Shown here: piece by piece, positions 52,528 through 60,972 of the stretch
How the letters are laid out: every line of letters begins with the position of its first letter
Numbering within the stretch: the first letter of the stretch is position 1
Origin: Sphingobium chlorophenolicum
GTDB lineage: Bacteria; Pseudomonadota; Alphaproteobacteria; Sphingomonadales; Sphingomonadaceae
Length of the DNA: 64,000 nt
Direction: 5' to 3'
Assembly: GCF_000722875.1 (NCBI RefSeq)
Contig: NZ_JFHR01000015.1
Span: forward strand, 1 to 64,000
Position numbers and translations under genes: made by a program
Notes under the pieces: model-generated
Database searches by the model: none
Seen by the model: only the letters and a program-made list of their open reading frames with translations
What the model was told of the DNA's origin: nothing

Positions 52528-53463
52528 ATGAACGAACATAAGTCCCTTTCCGGCGGAGGATCGCTGATCGAGCGGGCGACGCAGATTTACGATTTCGGCG
52601 CAGCCCTGCGCGGCCGGGCGGCTCCCGCGGTCGAAGTGCCGAAGGATGCGCCTGTCATAGAGGTCGCTCCGCCCGCGCCCATCGCCGCCGAAACGCCAGA
52701 GGCGGGCTATCGCGCGCCCGACTGGACCGGCCCGGTGCAGCCCATCGACCGCATCGCGCTGGTGGAGGCGGGCTATCTGCTGCCCGACGGCCCCGTCACC
52801 GCGATGAGCGAGGAATTCCGCCTGTTGAAGCGCGACCTGCTGGCCGAACTGGCGGGCAATGGACGCGGCAACCGCGTGCTGATCTGCTCCGCCCATAGCG
52901 GGGAGGGGAAGAGCTTCTGCGCGATCAATCTGGCGCTCAGCCTCGCGGCGGAAAAGGAGCGCGAAATCCTGCTGGTCGACGCCGATTTCGGCAAGCCCGG
53001 CATCCCTGAGGCGCTGGGCCTGAACGCCGGACCGGGCCTGATGGACGCGCTGGCCGATCCCGCCATCGCCATAGAAGATTGCGTGCTGCGCACCGACATT
53101 CCGTCCCTGTCCATCCTCCCGGCCGGACAGCGCAGCAATAACGACACTGAATATCTCGCCTCGGCGCGCACGGAAATGCTGCTCAACAGCCTGACCGAAG
53201 GCCGCCCCGACCGCATCATCCTGTTCGATTCGCCGCCCCTGCTGGCCGCCTCTCCGGCGGCGGTGCTGGCGGGCCATGTCGCCATCGCCCTGCTGGTGGT
53301 CCGCGCCGACCGCACCGGCGAAGGCGCGCTGCGCGACGCCGCCGGCCTGCTCAAGGGCGCGTCCAAGGTGAAGCTGCTGATGAACGGCGTGAATTTCGGC
53401 AGAAATAACCGCCGCTTCGGCAGCTATTATGCCCAGGCGCACAGTGCGGAGCAGGCAGACTGA
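52528..53463 (+). CDS. Tyrosine autokinase (XrtA-associated, CpsD/CapB-like)
   Basis: A 311-residue bacterial tyrosine kinase. It has an N-terminal Pro/Ala-rich segment (about 30-75), the VEAGYLLPDGPVTAMSEEFRLLKRDLL region, Walker A AHSGEGKSF, Walker A' LLVDADFGKPG and Walker B IILFDSPPLL. A short C-terminal tail with a Tyr pair (GSYYAQ) could be phosphorylated. Its stop overlaps the next start (TGATG-type overlap at 53461-53465). Works with the Wzz-like protein to regulate polymerisation. Confidence 0.92.
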   Translation: MNEHKSLSGGGSLIERATQIYDFGAALRGRAAPAVEVPKDAPVIEVAPPAPIAAETPEAGYRAPDWTGPVQPIDRIALVEAGYLLPDGPVTAMSEEFRLLKRDLLAELAGNGRGNRVLICSAHSGEGKSFCAINLALSLAAEKEREILLVDADFGKPGIPEALGLNAGPGLMDALADPAIAIEDCVLRTDIPSLSILPAGQRSNNDTEYLASARTEMLLNSLTEGRPDRIILFDSPPLLAASPAAVLAGHVAIALLVVRADRTGEGALRDAAGLLKGASKVKLLMNGVNFGRNNRRFGSYYAQAHSAEQAD

Positions 53464-55049
53464 TGATCTCCCGCATCGCCCTCCTTCTCGCAGGCATCGC
53501 CCTGGCCTCGCCCGCCATCGCGCAGGACGAACGGCGCCGGGTCGACGTCACCCCCTATCTCGGCATCGATCAGGTGGTGGTCGCGCCGATCAAGGGCGAT
53601 GGCGACGTCCTCACCTACACCAACGTCACCGCGGGCGTGACCGCCAGCATCCAGACCCGCCGTCTGGAGGCTTCGGCCGACCTGCAATATGCGCACAGCT
53701 TCGGCTGGGGCGGCGACCTGAGCGATCAGGACATCATCAGCGGCATCGTCAGCGGCCAATATGGCCTGGCGCGCGGCCTGACGCTGAACGCAGGCGGCCT
53801 CGCGACCCGCGTGCGAACCGATGGCCTGTCGGGCGCGTCAGTACGCAACGACGGCTATAGCAGCCAGGTCTATGCCGCCTATATCGGCCCGTCCTACACC
53901 ACGCGGCTGGGCGACCTCGATATCGGCGCTTCCTATCGCCTCGGCTATGCGCGGGTGGAGGATGACGTGAATGTCGACTTCCCCGGCGCGCCGCTGGGCA
54001 ACGGATTCGCCGAATCGACCACCCACGACCTGATGGGATCGGTGGGCGTCGGCCCCGGCGTCTGGATGCCGCTAGGCCTCGTCGCCAGCGCGGGCTACAG
54101 CCGGGAAGACGCGGACCAGCTCGACCAGCGTTTCGAGGACAAATGGGCACGGCTCGACGCGACCCTGCCGGTCTCGCCCACGCTCGCCCTGATCGGCGGC
54201 GTCGGTTATGAAAAAATAGAGGTCAGCCAGCGCTCTCCTTTGTTAGATTCCAATGGCTTACCGGTCATTTCCTCCAACGGCCGCTATGTCACCGATACCA
54301 CGTCACCTCGCCAACTCATTTATGATTTCGACGACATCATCTGGGATGTCGGCGTCCTCTGGCGACCAAGCCACCGCACCTCGCTGACCGCCCGCGTCGG
54401 CGAACGCTATGGCGGGATGACTTATTCGGGCAGCTTCATCTGGCAGGGCCGCAACAAGTCCTTCGCCCTGGTGGTGTTCGACGGCATCGACAGTTTCGGC
54501 CGGGTCATCACCTCCAACGTCGCGGCGATGTCGGGCAGCGACCTCAACATCGTCCGCAACCCCTTCACCGGCGACTTCACCGGCTGCGCCTTCTCCACCA
54601 CCGGTGGCGGGCAATGCTTCAACGATGCGCTGGCAGGCGTCACCGGCGTGAATTTCCGCTATCGCGGCGTCGCAGCCCAGTTCGCCGCAGAGCGGGGTCC
54701 ATGGGGAATGGGCATCGGCCTTGGCTATTCGCAGCGCAAGTTCGTCACCCCCTCCGGCGAGACGGTGCTGGTGCGCGGCTCGCGGGACCAGAACTGGTAC
54801 GGCAACGCCTCGCTCACTTACCGGGTCGACAGCCAGTCGAGCATCGATACGGCGGTCTACGCCAATTATTTCGACGCCAGCGGCAATCGCCTGGATGTGC
54901 TGAACCTGGGCGCCTTCACCAGCTATTACCGCCTGATCACGCGCAATTTGCAGGCGTCGGCCTCGGTCGGCGTCGACAGCGCCAAGGCGGACAATCTGGA
55001 CGCCGTCATCAACGCCATGGGCCAGCTTGGCCTTCGCTACACTTTTTAA
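53463..55049 (+). CDS. PEP-CTERM system-associated outer-membrane beta-barrel protein
   Basis: A 528-residue protein. The signal peptide is MISRIALLLAGIALASPAIAQ. The mature part is a series of amphipathic strands typical of a large barrel and ends in LGLRYTF, with the C-terminal aromatic residue expected for outer-membrane insertion. Its position between the tyrosine kinase and ATPase genes matches the XrtA-locus outer-membrane protein family. It may be the outer-membrane secretion pore for the exopolysaccharide, but this is not shown by sequence. Confidence 0.85.
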   Translation: MISRIALLLAGIALASPAIAQDERRRVDVTPYLGIDQVVVAPIKGDGDVLTYTNVTAGVTASIQTRRLEASADLQYAHSFGWGGDLSDQDIISGIVSGQYGLARGLTLNAGGLATRVRTDGLSGASVRNDGYSSQVYAAYIGPSYTTRLGDLDIGASYRLGYARVEDDVNVDFPGAPLGNGFAESTTHDLMGSVGVGPGVWMPLGLVASAGYSREDADQLDQRFEDKWARLDATLPVSPTLALIGGVGYEKIEVSQRSPLLDSNGLPVISSNGRYVTDTTSPRQLIYDFDDIIWDVGVLWRPSHRTSLTARVGERYGGMTYSGSFIWQGRNKSFALVVFDGIDSFGRVITSNVAAMSGSDLNIVRNPFTGDFTGCAFSTTGGGQCFNDALAGVTGVNFRYRGVAAQFAAERGPWGMGIGLGYSQRKFVTPSGETVLVRGSRDQNWYGNASLTYRVDSQSSIDTAVYANYFDASGNRLDVLNLGAFTSYYRLITRNLQASASVGVDSAKADNLDAVINAMGQLGLRYTF

Positions 55050-55079
55050 GCCAATGCCCGGTCGGGTGGAGAGATAGAC

Positions 55080-56309
55080 ATGTACGATCAGTTCTACGGA
55101 TTGCAGGGACGCCCGTTCCAGCTAACGCCGGACCCGCATTTCTATTTCGAAAGCGCGACCCATCGCAAGGCGCTGTCCTATCTGGGCTACGGCCTGGCGC
55201 AGGGTGAGGGCTTCATCGTCATCACCGGCGACATCGGCGCGGGCAAGACGACGCTGGTCGGGCACCTCATGAACACCATCGACCCTTCGCGACTGACGGC
55301 GGTCAAGATCGTCTCTACCCAGGTCGAAGGCGACGACATGCTGCGCCTCGCCGCCCAGAGCTTCGGCCTTGCCGTCGACGGCATGCCCAAGGCGCAGATA
55401 TTGAAGCAGATCGAAGCCTATCTCCACGCACAGGCGCGGGCGGGCAAGCGGTCGCTGCTGATCGTCGATGAGGCGCAGAACCTGCCGATCTCGGCCATCG
55501 AGGAATTGCGGATGCTCTCCAACTTCCAGTTGGGTGGGCAGTCGCTGTTGCAGATTTTCCTGCTGGGCCAGCCGGAATTTCGCGACCTGCTGAAGTCGCC
55601 GGAACTGGAACAACTCCGCCAGCGCGTGATCGCCACCCATCATCTCGACCCGATGATGCGGCGCGAGGTCGAACCCTATATCCTGCACCGCCTGTCGCTG
55701 GTCGGCTGGCAAGGCGATCCGCAATTCACGCCGGAGGCCTTCGCCGCCATCTATGCCGCGACCGGCGGCGTGCCGCGCCGGATCAACGTGCTGGTGAGCC
55801 GGGTGCTGTTGCTGGGTGCGCTCGATCAATTGTCGGTGATCGATGCGGAAGTGGTTTATGCGGTCGTCAACGACATGGGCGCCGACGCCGACGTAACGCC
55901 CGAACCGATGGCGCGCAGCGTGCTGGACGATGCCGAGGAACTGGCCGAGGCGCCTGCGCCGGTCGCCGCCGATCCGGCCGTGTCGGAAGAAGTCTTGGCG
56001 CTCCGGGCCGAAGTCGAAGCCCTGCGCAGCGCGCCGCCGGAACCGGCGGCCGGTCTGCTGGAAGAAATCGCCTCATTGCGGGCGGAAATCGATACGTTGC
56101 GAGCGGAGAACGACTTTGCCCGCGCCGTGCCGACCGTCGATCCCGAAGCGCTCAAGGACTGCTTCACCCTGATCGAGGAACGGCTTTCCACCCTGGAATT
56201 CCGCGTGACCGAACAGGATACGGCGCTGCGCCGGGTGCTGACTTTGCTGGTCGAATGGGTCGAGCGCGAGGAACGGATGGGCGATGCGCCGCACAGCGCC
56301 GCTGCGTGA
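55080..56309 (+). CDS. XrtA-associated AAA ATPase (ExeA-like)
   Basis: A 409-residue ATPase. It has the typical opening MYDQFYGLQGRPFQLTPDPHFYF, Walker A GDIGAGKT (50-57), Walker B LLIVDEAQNLP (about 127), sensor-like FLLGQPEFR and a basic RQRV. The C-terminal 120 residues are an acidic coiled coil (LRAEVEALR, LRAEIDTLRAENDF). Such ATPases accompany exosortase loci and resemble the secretion ATPase ExeA; function is not established. Confidence 0.9.
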   Translation: MYDQFYGLQGRPFQLTPDPHFYFESATHRKALSYLGYGLAQGEGFIVITGDIGAGKTTLVGHLMNTIDPSRLTAVKIVSTQVEGDDMLRLAAQSFGLAVDGMPKAQILKQIEAYLHAQARAGKRSLLIVDEAQNLPISAIEELRMLSNFQLGGQSLLQIFLLGQPEFRDLLKSPELEQLRQRVIATHHLDPMMRREVEPYILHRLSLVGWQGDPQFTPEAFAAIYAATGGVPRRINVLVSRVLLLGALDQLSVIDAEVVYAVVNDMGADADVTPEPMARSVLDDAEELAEAPAPVAADPAVSEEVLALRAEVEALRSAPPEPAAGLLEEIASLRAEIDTLRAENDFARAVPTVDPEALKDCFTLIEERLSTLEFRVTEQDTALRRVLTLLVEWVEREERMGDAPHSAAA

Positions 56310-56312
56310 TCC

Positions 56313-57158
56313 ATGCTCAATGCCCTTTCCGTTGACGTAGAGGACTGGTTCCAGGTCGGCGCGTTCGAGCGCACGATCCGGCGCGAGGATTGGGCCGGAT
56401 TGCCCCATCGGGTCGAAGCCAATACCGACGCAGTGCTGGCGCTGTTCGAGGAGGCTGGGGTCAAGGCGACCTTCTTCACGCTGGGCTGGGTGGCGGAACG
56501 CCATCCGGCGCTGATGCGGCGCATCGTGGATGCAGGGCATGAGGTGGCGAGCCATGGCTATGACCATAAGCGGGTGTTCACCTTCGACGGCGCGCAATTC
56601 CGGGCCGATCTCTGCCGCTCGCGCGCGATATTGGAGGATGCTTGCGGGCAGGCGGTAACCGGCTATCGCGCGCCCAGCTTCTCCATCGACCGGCGAGTCC
56701 CCTGGGCGCATGAGGTGCTGGCCGAGGAAGGCTATGCCTATAGCAGCAGCGTCGCTCCGATCCGCCACGATCATTATGGCTGGCCGGAAAGTCCGCGCTT
56801 TGCCTGGAAGCCTGTGATTGGTTCGCCTCTGATCGAACTGCCGGTGACGACGGCCAGATTGGCCGGCCGCAATCTGGCCGCCGGAGGAGGCGGGTTTTTC
56901 CGGCTGCTCCCCTATGGCTTTTCACGCTGGGCTATCCGGCAGGTCAACGGGCGGGACCGGCGGCCCGCGATCATCTATTTCCATCCGTGGGAGATCGATC
57001 CGGAGCAGCCCCGCGTAGAGGGCGCGCCGCTGCGCTCACGGGTACGGCATTACACTAATCTCTCGATAATGGCGGCCAAGCTGCGCCGCCTGACACGTGA
57101 TTTTGCCTGGGGCCGCGTCGATGCGCTGGCGGCGCAGGAAGCGGAGCGGGCGGCATGA
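56313..57158 (+). CDS. Polysaccharide deacetylase (XrtA system)
   Basis: A 281-residue NodB-fold deacetylase. The metal-binding motif 1 is in SVDVEDWFQ (Asp8, Asp11), motif 2 in ASHGYDHKRVF, and the catalytic Arg/Asp region in GYRAPSFSIDRRV. A C-terminal HPWEIDPEQPR motif follows. It likely removes acetyl groups from the growing exopolysaccharide. The stop overlaps the next ATG by four bases (ATGA). Confidence 0.92.
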   Translation: MLNALSVDVEDWFQVGAFERTIRREDWAGLPHRVEANTDAVLALFEEAGVKATFFTLGWVAERHPALMRRIVDAGHEVASHGYDHKRVFTFDGAQFRADLCRSRAILEDACGQAVTGYRAPSFSIDRRVPWAHEVLAEEGYAYSSSVAPIRHDHYGWPESPRFAWKPVIGSPLIELPVTTARLAGRNLAAGGGGFFRLLPYGFSRWAIRQVNGRDRRPAIIYFHPWEIDPEQPRVEGAPLRSRVRHYTNLSIMAAKLRRLTRDFAWGRVDALAAQEAERAA

Positions 57159-58216
57159 TGGCCGGAGAGAGCATGGTCACATCGCTCGATCTGACCGATC
57201 CGGCGCAACGGTCTGCGGCGGACGCGTTCGTGATGGCGCATGCCGACGGCACCCCCTTTCACCGCCCGGCCTGGTTGACGGCCGTGGCGCGGGGTACGGG
57301 CAATCCGGCGCATATGCTGGCCGCGGTGGCGCCGTCGGGACAGATTGCCGGGCTGCTGCCGTTGCATCATGTGAAGAGCGCCCTGTTCGGGCAGGCTTTG
57401 GTGTCTTCGGGCTTTGCCGTCGATGGCGGAATTCTGGCCAGCGATCCGGCGGTCGTCGCCGCACTGGCGGCCGCCTGCGAGGGCATGGCGCGGGGTGGCG
57501 GCATAGACTCGGTGGAACTACGCGGCGGGCCGGTCCCAGGCGAGGGCTGGGCGCTGCACGAGGGCAGCCATCTCGGCTTTGCGCGGCCGATTGCGGAGGA
57601 CGATGAGGCGGAATTGCTGGCCGTGCCCCGCAAGCATCGAGCGGAATTGCGCAAGGCGCTGGCGAACGATGCGCTGCGGATCGAAGTCGGGCGGAAGGTG
57701 CGACATCTGAAGGCGCATTATCGCGTCTATTCGGAAAGCGTCCGCAATCTCGGCACGCCGGTCTTTCCGGCGCGGCTGTTCCGCGAAGTGCTGGCGGCCT
57801 TTGGCGAGGATGCCGACATATTGGTCGTGCTGGAAGGCGATCGGCCGGTTTCGGCGGTGTTGACCCTCTATCATCAGGGTCGCGTGATGCCCTTCTGGGG
57901 CGGCGGCATCGCGGATGCGCGGCGGCTTCGGTCCAACGAACTCATGTATTACCGGTTGATGGGCCATGGGCGGGCGCGGGGCATGCGCATCTTCGACTTC
58001 GGGCGGTCCAAGGCGGGCAGTGGGCAGGCCGCGTGGAAGAAGAGTTTCGGCTTCGATCCGATGCCGCTTTCCTATCATAGCTGGTCAGCGACCGGCGAAC
58101 GGCGCGACATCAATCCCAACAGCCCGCAATATCAGCGGCGGATCGACCTCTGGAAAAAGCTGCCCCTGCCGGTTGCGAACCTGATCGGACCTTTCATAGC
58201 GCGGGGGCTGGGGTGA
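57155..58216 (+). CDS. FemAB family protein, XrtA/PEP-CTERM system-associated
   Basis: A 353-residue protein with two tandem GNAT-like folds as in FemAB/FemX peptidyltransferases. It has AFVMAHADGTPFHRPAWLTAVARGTG, LLPLHHVKSALFGQALVSSGFAVDGG, and in the second half VLTLYHQGRVMPFWGGG, YYRLMGHGRARGMRIFDFGRSKAGSG and the terminal KKSFGFDPMPLSY. Likely aminoacyl transfer, substrate unknown. Starts inside the deacetylase stop, and its own end overlaps the glycosyltransferase start by four bases. Confidence 0.9.
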   Translation: MMAGESMVTSLDLTDPAQRSAADAFVMAHADGTPFHRPAWLTAVARGTGNPAHMLAAVAPSGQIAGLLPLHHVKSALFGQALVSSGFAVDGGILASDPAVVAALAAACEGMARGGGIDSVELRGGPVPGEGWALHEGSHLGFARPIAEDDEAELLAVPRKHRAELRKALANDALRIEVGRKVRHLKAHYRVYSESVRNLGTPVFPARLFREVLAAFGEDADILVVLEGDRPVSAVLTLYHQGRVMPFWGGGIADARRLRSNELMYYRLMGHGRARGMRIFDFGRSKAGSGQAAWKKSFGFDPMPLSYHSWSATGERRDINPNSPQYQRRIDLWKKLPLPVANLIGPFIARGLG

Positions 58217-59442
58217 CGGGAGAGATACTCTTTCTCTGCCACCGCATCCCCTTTCCGCCGGACCGGGGGGACAAGATTCGATCCTATCATCTGCTGGAGC
58301 GGATGGCGCAGGTCGCGCCGGTGCATGTGGGCTGTTTCGCCGACGATGCGCGGGACATGGAATTCGCGCCGGACATGGCGAAGCTGACTGCCAGCCAGTG
58401 CCTGCTGATGCGGGACCGTTCGCGGGTGGTGGCGGGCTTGAAAGGTCTGGCAACGGGGCAGCCGCTGCTGGTGTCGCTGTTCGATCATCCGGACCTGCAT
58501 CGCTGGGTCGCGAAGCTGCTGGAGGAACGGCCCATAAGGGCGGTTGCCGCCTATTCCGCGCAGATGGCGCATTTCGTTCCGCCGCTGCCCGATGGGGTGC
58601 GCTTCGTCATGGATTTCGTGGATTTCGATTCGGCCAAATATGCGGCCTATGGCGCGCAGGGTGCCGGGCCAATGGCGTGGATCAATCGGCGCGAGGGACG
58701 GGTTCTGCTCGACTTCGAACGGAAGGTGGCGGAGCGCGCCGACCTTTGCGCCTTCGTGAGCGAGGCGGAGGCGGCCTTGTTCCGGCAGGCGAGCGGATTG
58801 GGACCGGATCGCATCGTCGGTATCGATAATGGCGTGGCGCTGGATTATTTCGATCCCGCTTCTGATTTCCCGATGGTGGAGCGTCCGGACGGTCCTCTGC
58901 TCGTCTTCACCGGACAGATGGATTACCGCCCCAATGTCGAGGCGGTGGAGAGCTTCGCCCGCGAAACCCTGCCTGCGATCCGCGCCCGTTGTCCGGAGGC
59001 GCTTTTCGCCATTGTCGGCCGCAATCCGACGAAATCGGTCCAGGCGCTGGCCGGGCTTCCCGGCGTGATCGTGACCGGCGCCGTGCCCGACGTGCGCGGT
59101 TGGCTGGCGGCGGCGGATGTGGTCGTGGCGCCGCTGCGGATTGCGCGGGGTATCCAGAACAAGGTGCTGGAGGCCATGGCCATGGCGCGGCCCGTGGTCG
59201 CCTCTCCGCAAGCCGCCGAAGGGATCGACGCGCAGGATGAAGAGCATCTGCAGATCGCCGCCGACCCCGCGCAGGAGGCGGAGAAGATCATCGCCTTGCT
59301 GTCGGACAAGGATCGCGCCGGACGTCTCGGCCGGGCGGCGCGCGCGCGGATGGAGGAACGCTATCGCTGGTCCGCGACGTTGGCCGGTTTGCCGGAGATG
59401 CTGCTTGGATCGCCGCTCCCCGCCGATAGAGAGGCCGTATGA
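58213..59442 (+). CDS. Glycosyltransferase, XrtA/PEP-CTERM system (GT4-like)
   Basis: A 409-residue GT-B glycosyltransferase. The N-terminal domain is LFLCHRIPFPPDRGDKIRSYHLLERMA with the G-loop. The C-terminal domain has LLVFTGQMDYRPNVEAVESF, AIVGRNPTK, VTGAVPDVRGWLAAADVVVAPLRIARGIQNKVLEAMAMARPVV. It uses an activated sugar to extend the exopolysaccharide. Start is GTG at 58213, overlapping the FemAB stop. The exosortase start overlaps its stop by four bases. Confidence 0.92.
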   Translation: MTGEILFLCHRIPFPPDRGDKIRSYHLLERMAQVAPVHVGCFADDARDMEFAPDMAKLTASQCLLMRDRSRVVAGLKGLATGQPLLVSLFDHPDLHRWVAKLLEERPIRAVAAYSAQMAHFVPPLPDGVRFVMDFVDFDSAKYAAYGAQGAGPMAWINRREGRVLLDFERKVAERADLCAFVSEAEAALFRQASGLGPDRIVGIDNGVALDYFDPASDFPMVERPDGPLLVFTGQMDYRPNVEAVESFARETLPAIRARCPEALFAIVGRNPTKSVQALAGLPGVIVTGAVPDVRGWLAAADVVVAPLRIARGIQNKVLEAMAMARPVVASPQAAEGIDAQDEEHLQIAADPAQEAEKIIALLSDKDRAGRLGRAARARMEERYRWSATLAGLPEMLLGSPLPADREAV

Positions 59443-60962
59443 TCGAGCGCATCCTGTCGATGAAGCCGGAGGGCGAACTGGTGGGCTGGCGCGGTCATCT
59501 GACGGCGCTTGGCATTATCGCCTTCACCATATTGGCGCTGTTTCATCGCGATGTGCTGGGCATGATGGCGATCTGGTGGAATGCCTCCACCTATGGCCAC
59601 TGCCTGTTCATTCCAATCATCATCGCATGGCTGGTGCAGCAGCGTTTGCCGGGCCTGCGCAAGCTGGAACCGACCGCCTGGATGCCGGGGCTGCTCTGGC
59701 TGGGGCTGGGCGCCTTCGCCTGGATGCTGGGCGCGGCGGCGGGCGTGGCGGTGGTCCGCCATGGCGCGTTGATCCTGATGTTGCAGGGGTCGGTGATCGC
59801 ATTGCTCGGCCCGGCGGTGGCACGGGCGCTGCTTTTTCCGCTTTTCTACGCCCTCTTCATGGTGCCGTTCGGGGAGGAGATCGTCGCGCCCCTGCAACTG
59901 GTGACGGCGCATATCAGCATGATTTTGCTCGATCTGACGGGCATTCCCGCGCAGATGCAGGGTATCTTCATCACCACGCCCAATGGCTATTTCGAGGTGG
60001 CGGAGGCTTGTTCCGGCGCGAAGTTCGTGATCGCCATGACCGCCTATGGCCTGTTGGTCTGCAATGTCTGCTTCACTCGTTGGAAACGGCGGATCGCCTT
60101 CATGACCGGGGCGCTTTCCCTCTCGATCCTGGCCAATGGGGTGCGGGCGTTCGCCACCATCTTCGTCGCGGAAATGACGACCATCGATGCGGCGGCGGGG
60201 TTCGACCATGTCGTCTATGGCTGGCTGTTCTTCGCCGTTATCATGATTGTGGTGATGGCCACCGCCTGGCCCTTTTTCGACCGCAAGCCGGGCGATCCCT
60301 GGTTCGATCCGGATCGTCTGCGGCAAAGAGGGGGATCGGCAACGGGGGCGGTGGCGGGCGGCGCCTTGGCGATCATCGTGGCGCCGCCGCTCTGGCTGGC
60401 GGCGAGCGCGGCGGCAGGCCCGGCTTTGCCCGCTGCCCCCGCGATGCCCGACGTGAAGGGGTGGGTGCGCAGCGACGAAAATCCGCTCCATCCATGGCGG
60501 CCGCGCTTCGACGGCGCCGACTATCTGAGCATGGCGCGCTATCGCAATGCGGCGGGGCAGGTCGTCGACCTTGCCGTCGCCACCTTCGACCGGCAGGATG
60601 AGGGGCGCGAACTGGTCGGCTTCGCGCAGGGGGCGGCCGACCCCGACGGCGACTGGACATGGGCGCAGCCGGCTCCAGCGCCATCCGACGGTCGGGGCGA
60701 ACAGATCACCGGTCCGGGCCGCGTGGTCCGCCATGTGGTGAGCTTCTATATCGTTGGAACGGGGCGTCCGACCGGCAGCGGCCATCTGGTAAAGCTGGAG
60801 ACGATGAAGGCAAGGTTGCTGCGCGGCGATCAGCGCGCCGCCGCTATCCTGGTCTCGGCAGAGGAAGGGGAAGGGCGTTCTTCTGATGCCGCGATTGCTG
60901 CCTTTCTCCATGATCTGGGCGATGTGAAGGATTTGGCTGACCGCAGCCTCCGAACCCGCTAA
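59439..60962 (+). CDS. xrtA: Exosortase A fused to an EpsI domain
   Basis: A 507-residue protein. Residues about 15-300 are the eight-helix exosortase membrane transpeptidase, with the catalytic Cys191 in AEACSGAKF, Arg236 in NGVRAF and His257 in FDHVVYGW. Residues about 310-507 are an EpsI-type periplasmic domain (KGWVRSDENPLHPWRP, VVSFYIVGTGRPTG). XrtA cleaves PEP-CTERM sorting signals and is tied to exopolysaccharide production. The start ATG overlaps the glycosyltransferase stop. Confidence 0.93.
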   Translation: MIERILSMKPEGELVGWRGHLTALGIIAFTILALFHRDVLGMMAIWWNASTYGHCLFIPIIIAWLVQQRLPGLRKLEPTAWMPGLLWLGLGAFAWMLGAAAGVAVVRHGALILMLQGSVIALLGPAVARALLFPLFYALFMVPFGEEIVAPLQLVTAHISMILLDLTGIPAQMQGIFITTPNGYFEVAEACSGAKFVIAMTAYGLLVCNVCFTRWKRRIAFMTGALSLSILANGVRAFATIFVAEMTTIDAAAGFDHVVYGWLFFAVIMIVVMATAWPFFDRKPGDPWFDPDRLRQRGGSATGAVAGGALAIIVAPPLWLAASAAAGPALPAAPAMPDVKGWVRSDENPLHPWRPRFDGADYLSMARYRNAAGQVVDLAVATFDRQDEGRELVGFAQGAADPDGDWTWAQPAPAPSDGRGEQITGPGRVVRHVVSFYIVGTGRPTGSGHLVKLETMKARLLRGDQRAAAILVSAEEGEGRSSDAAIAAFLHDLGDVKDLADRSLRTR

Positions 60963-60972
60963 GAGCCTTCGC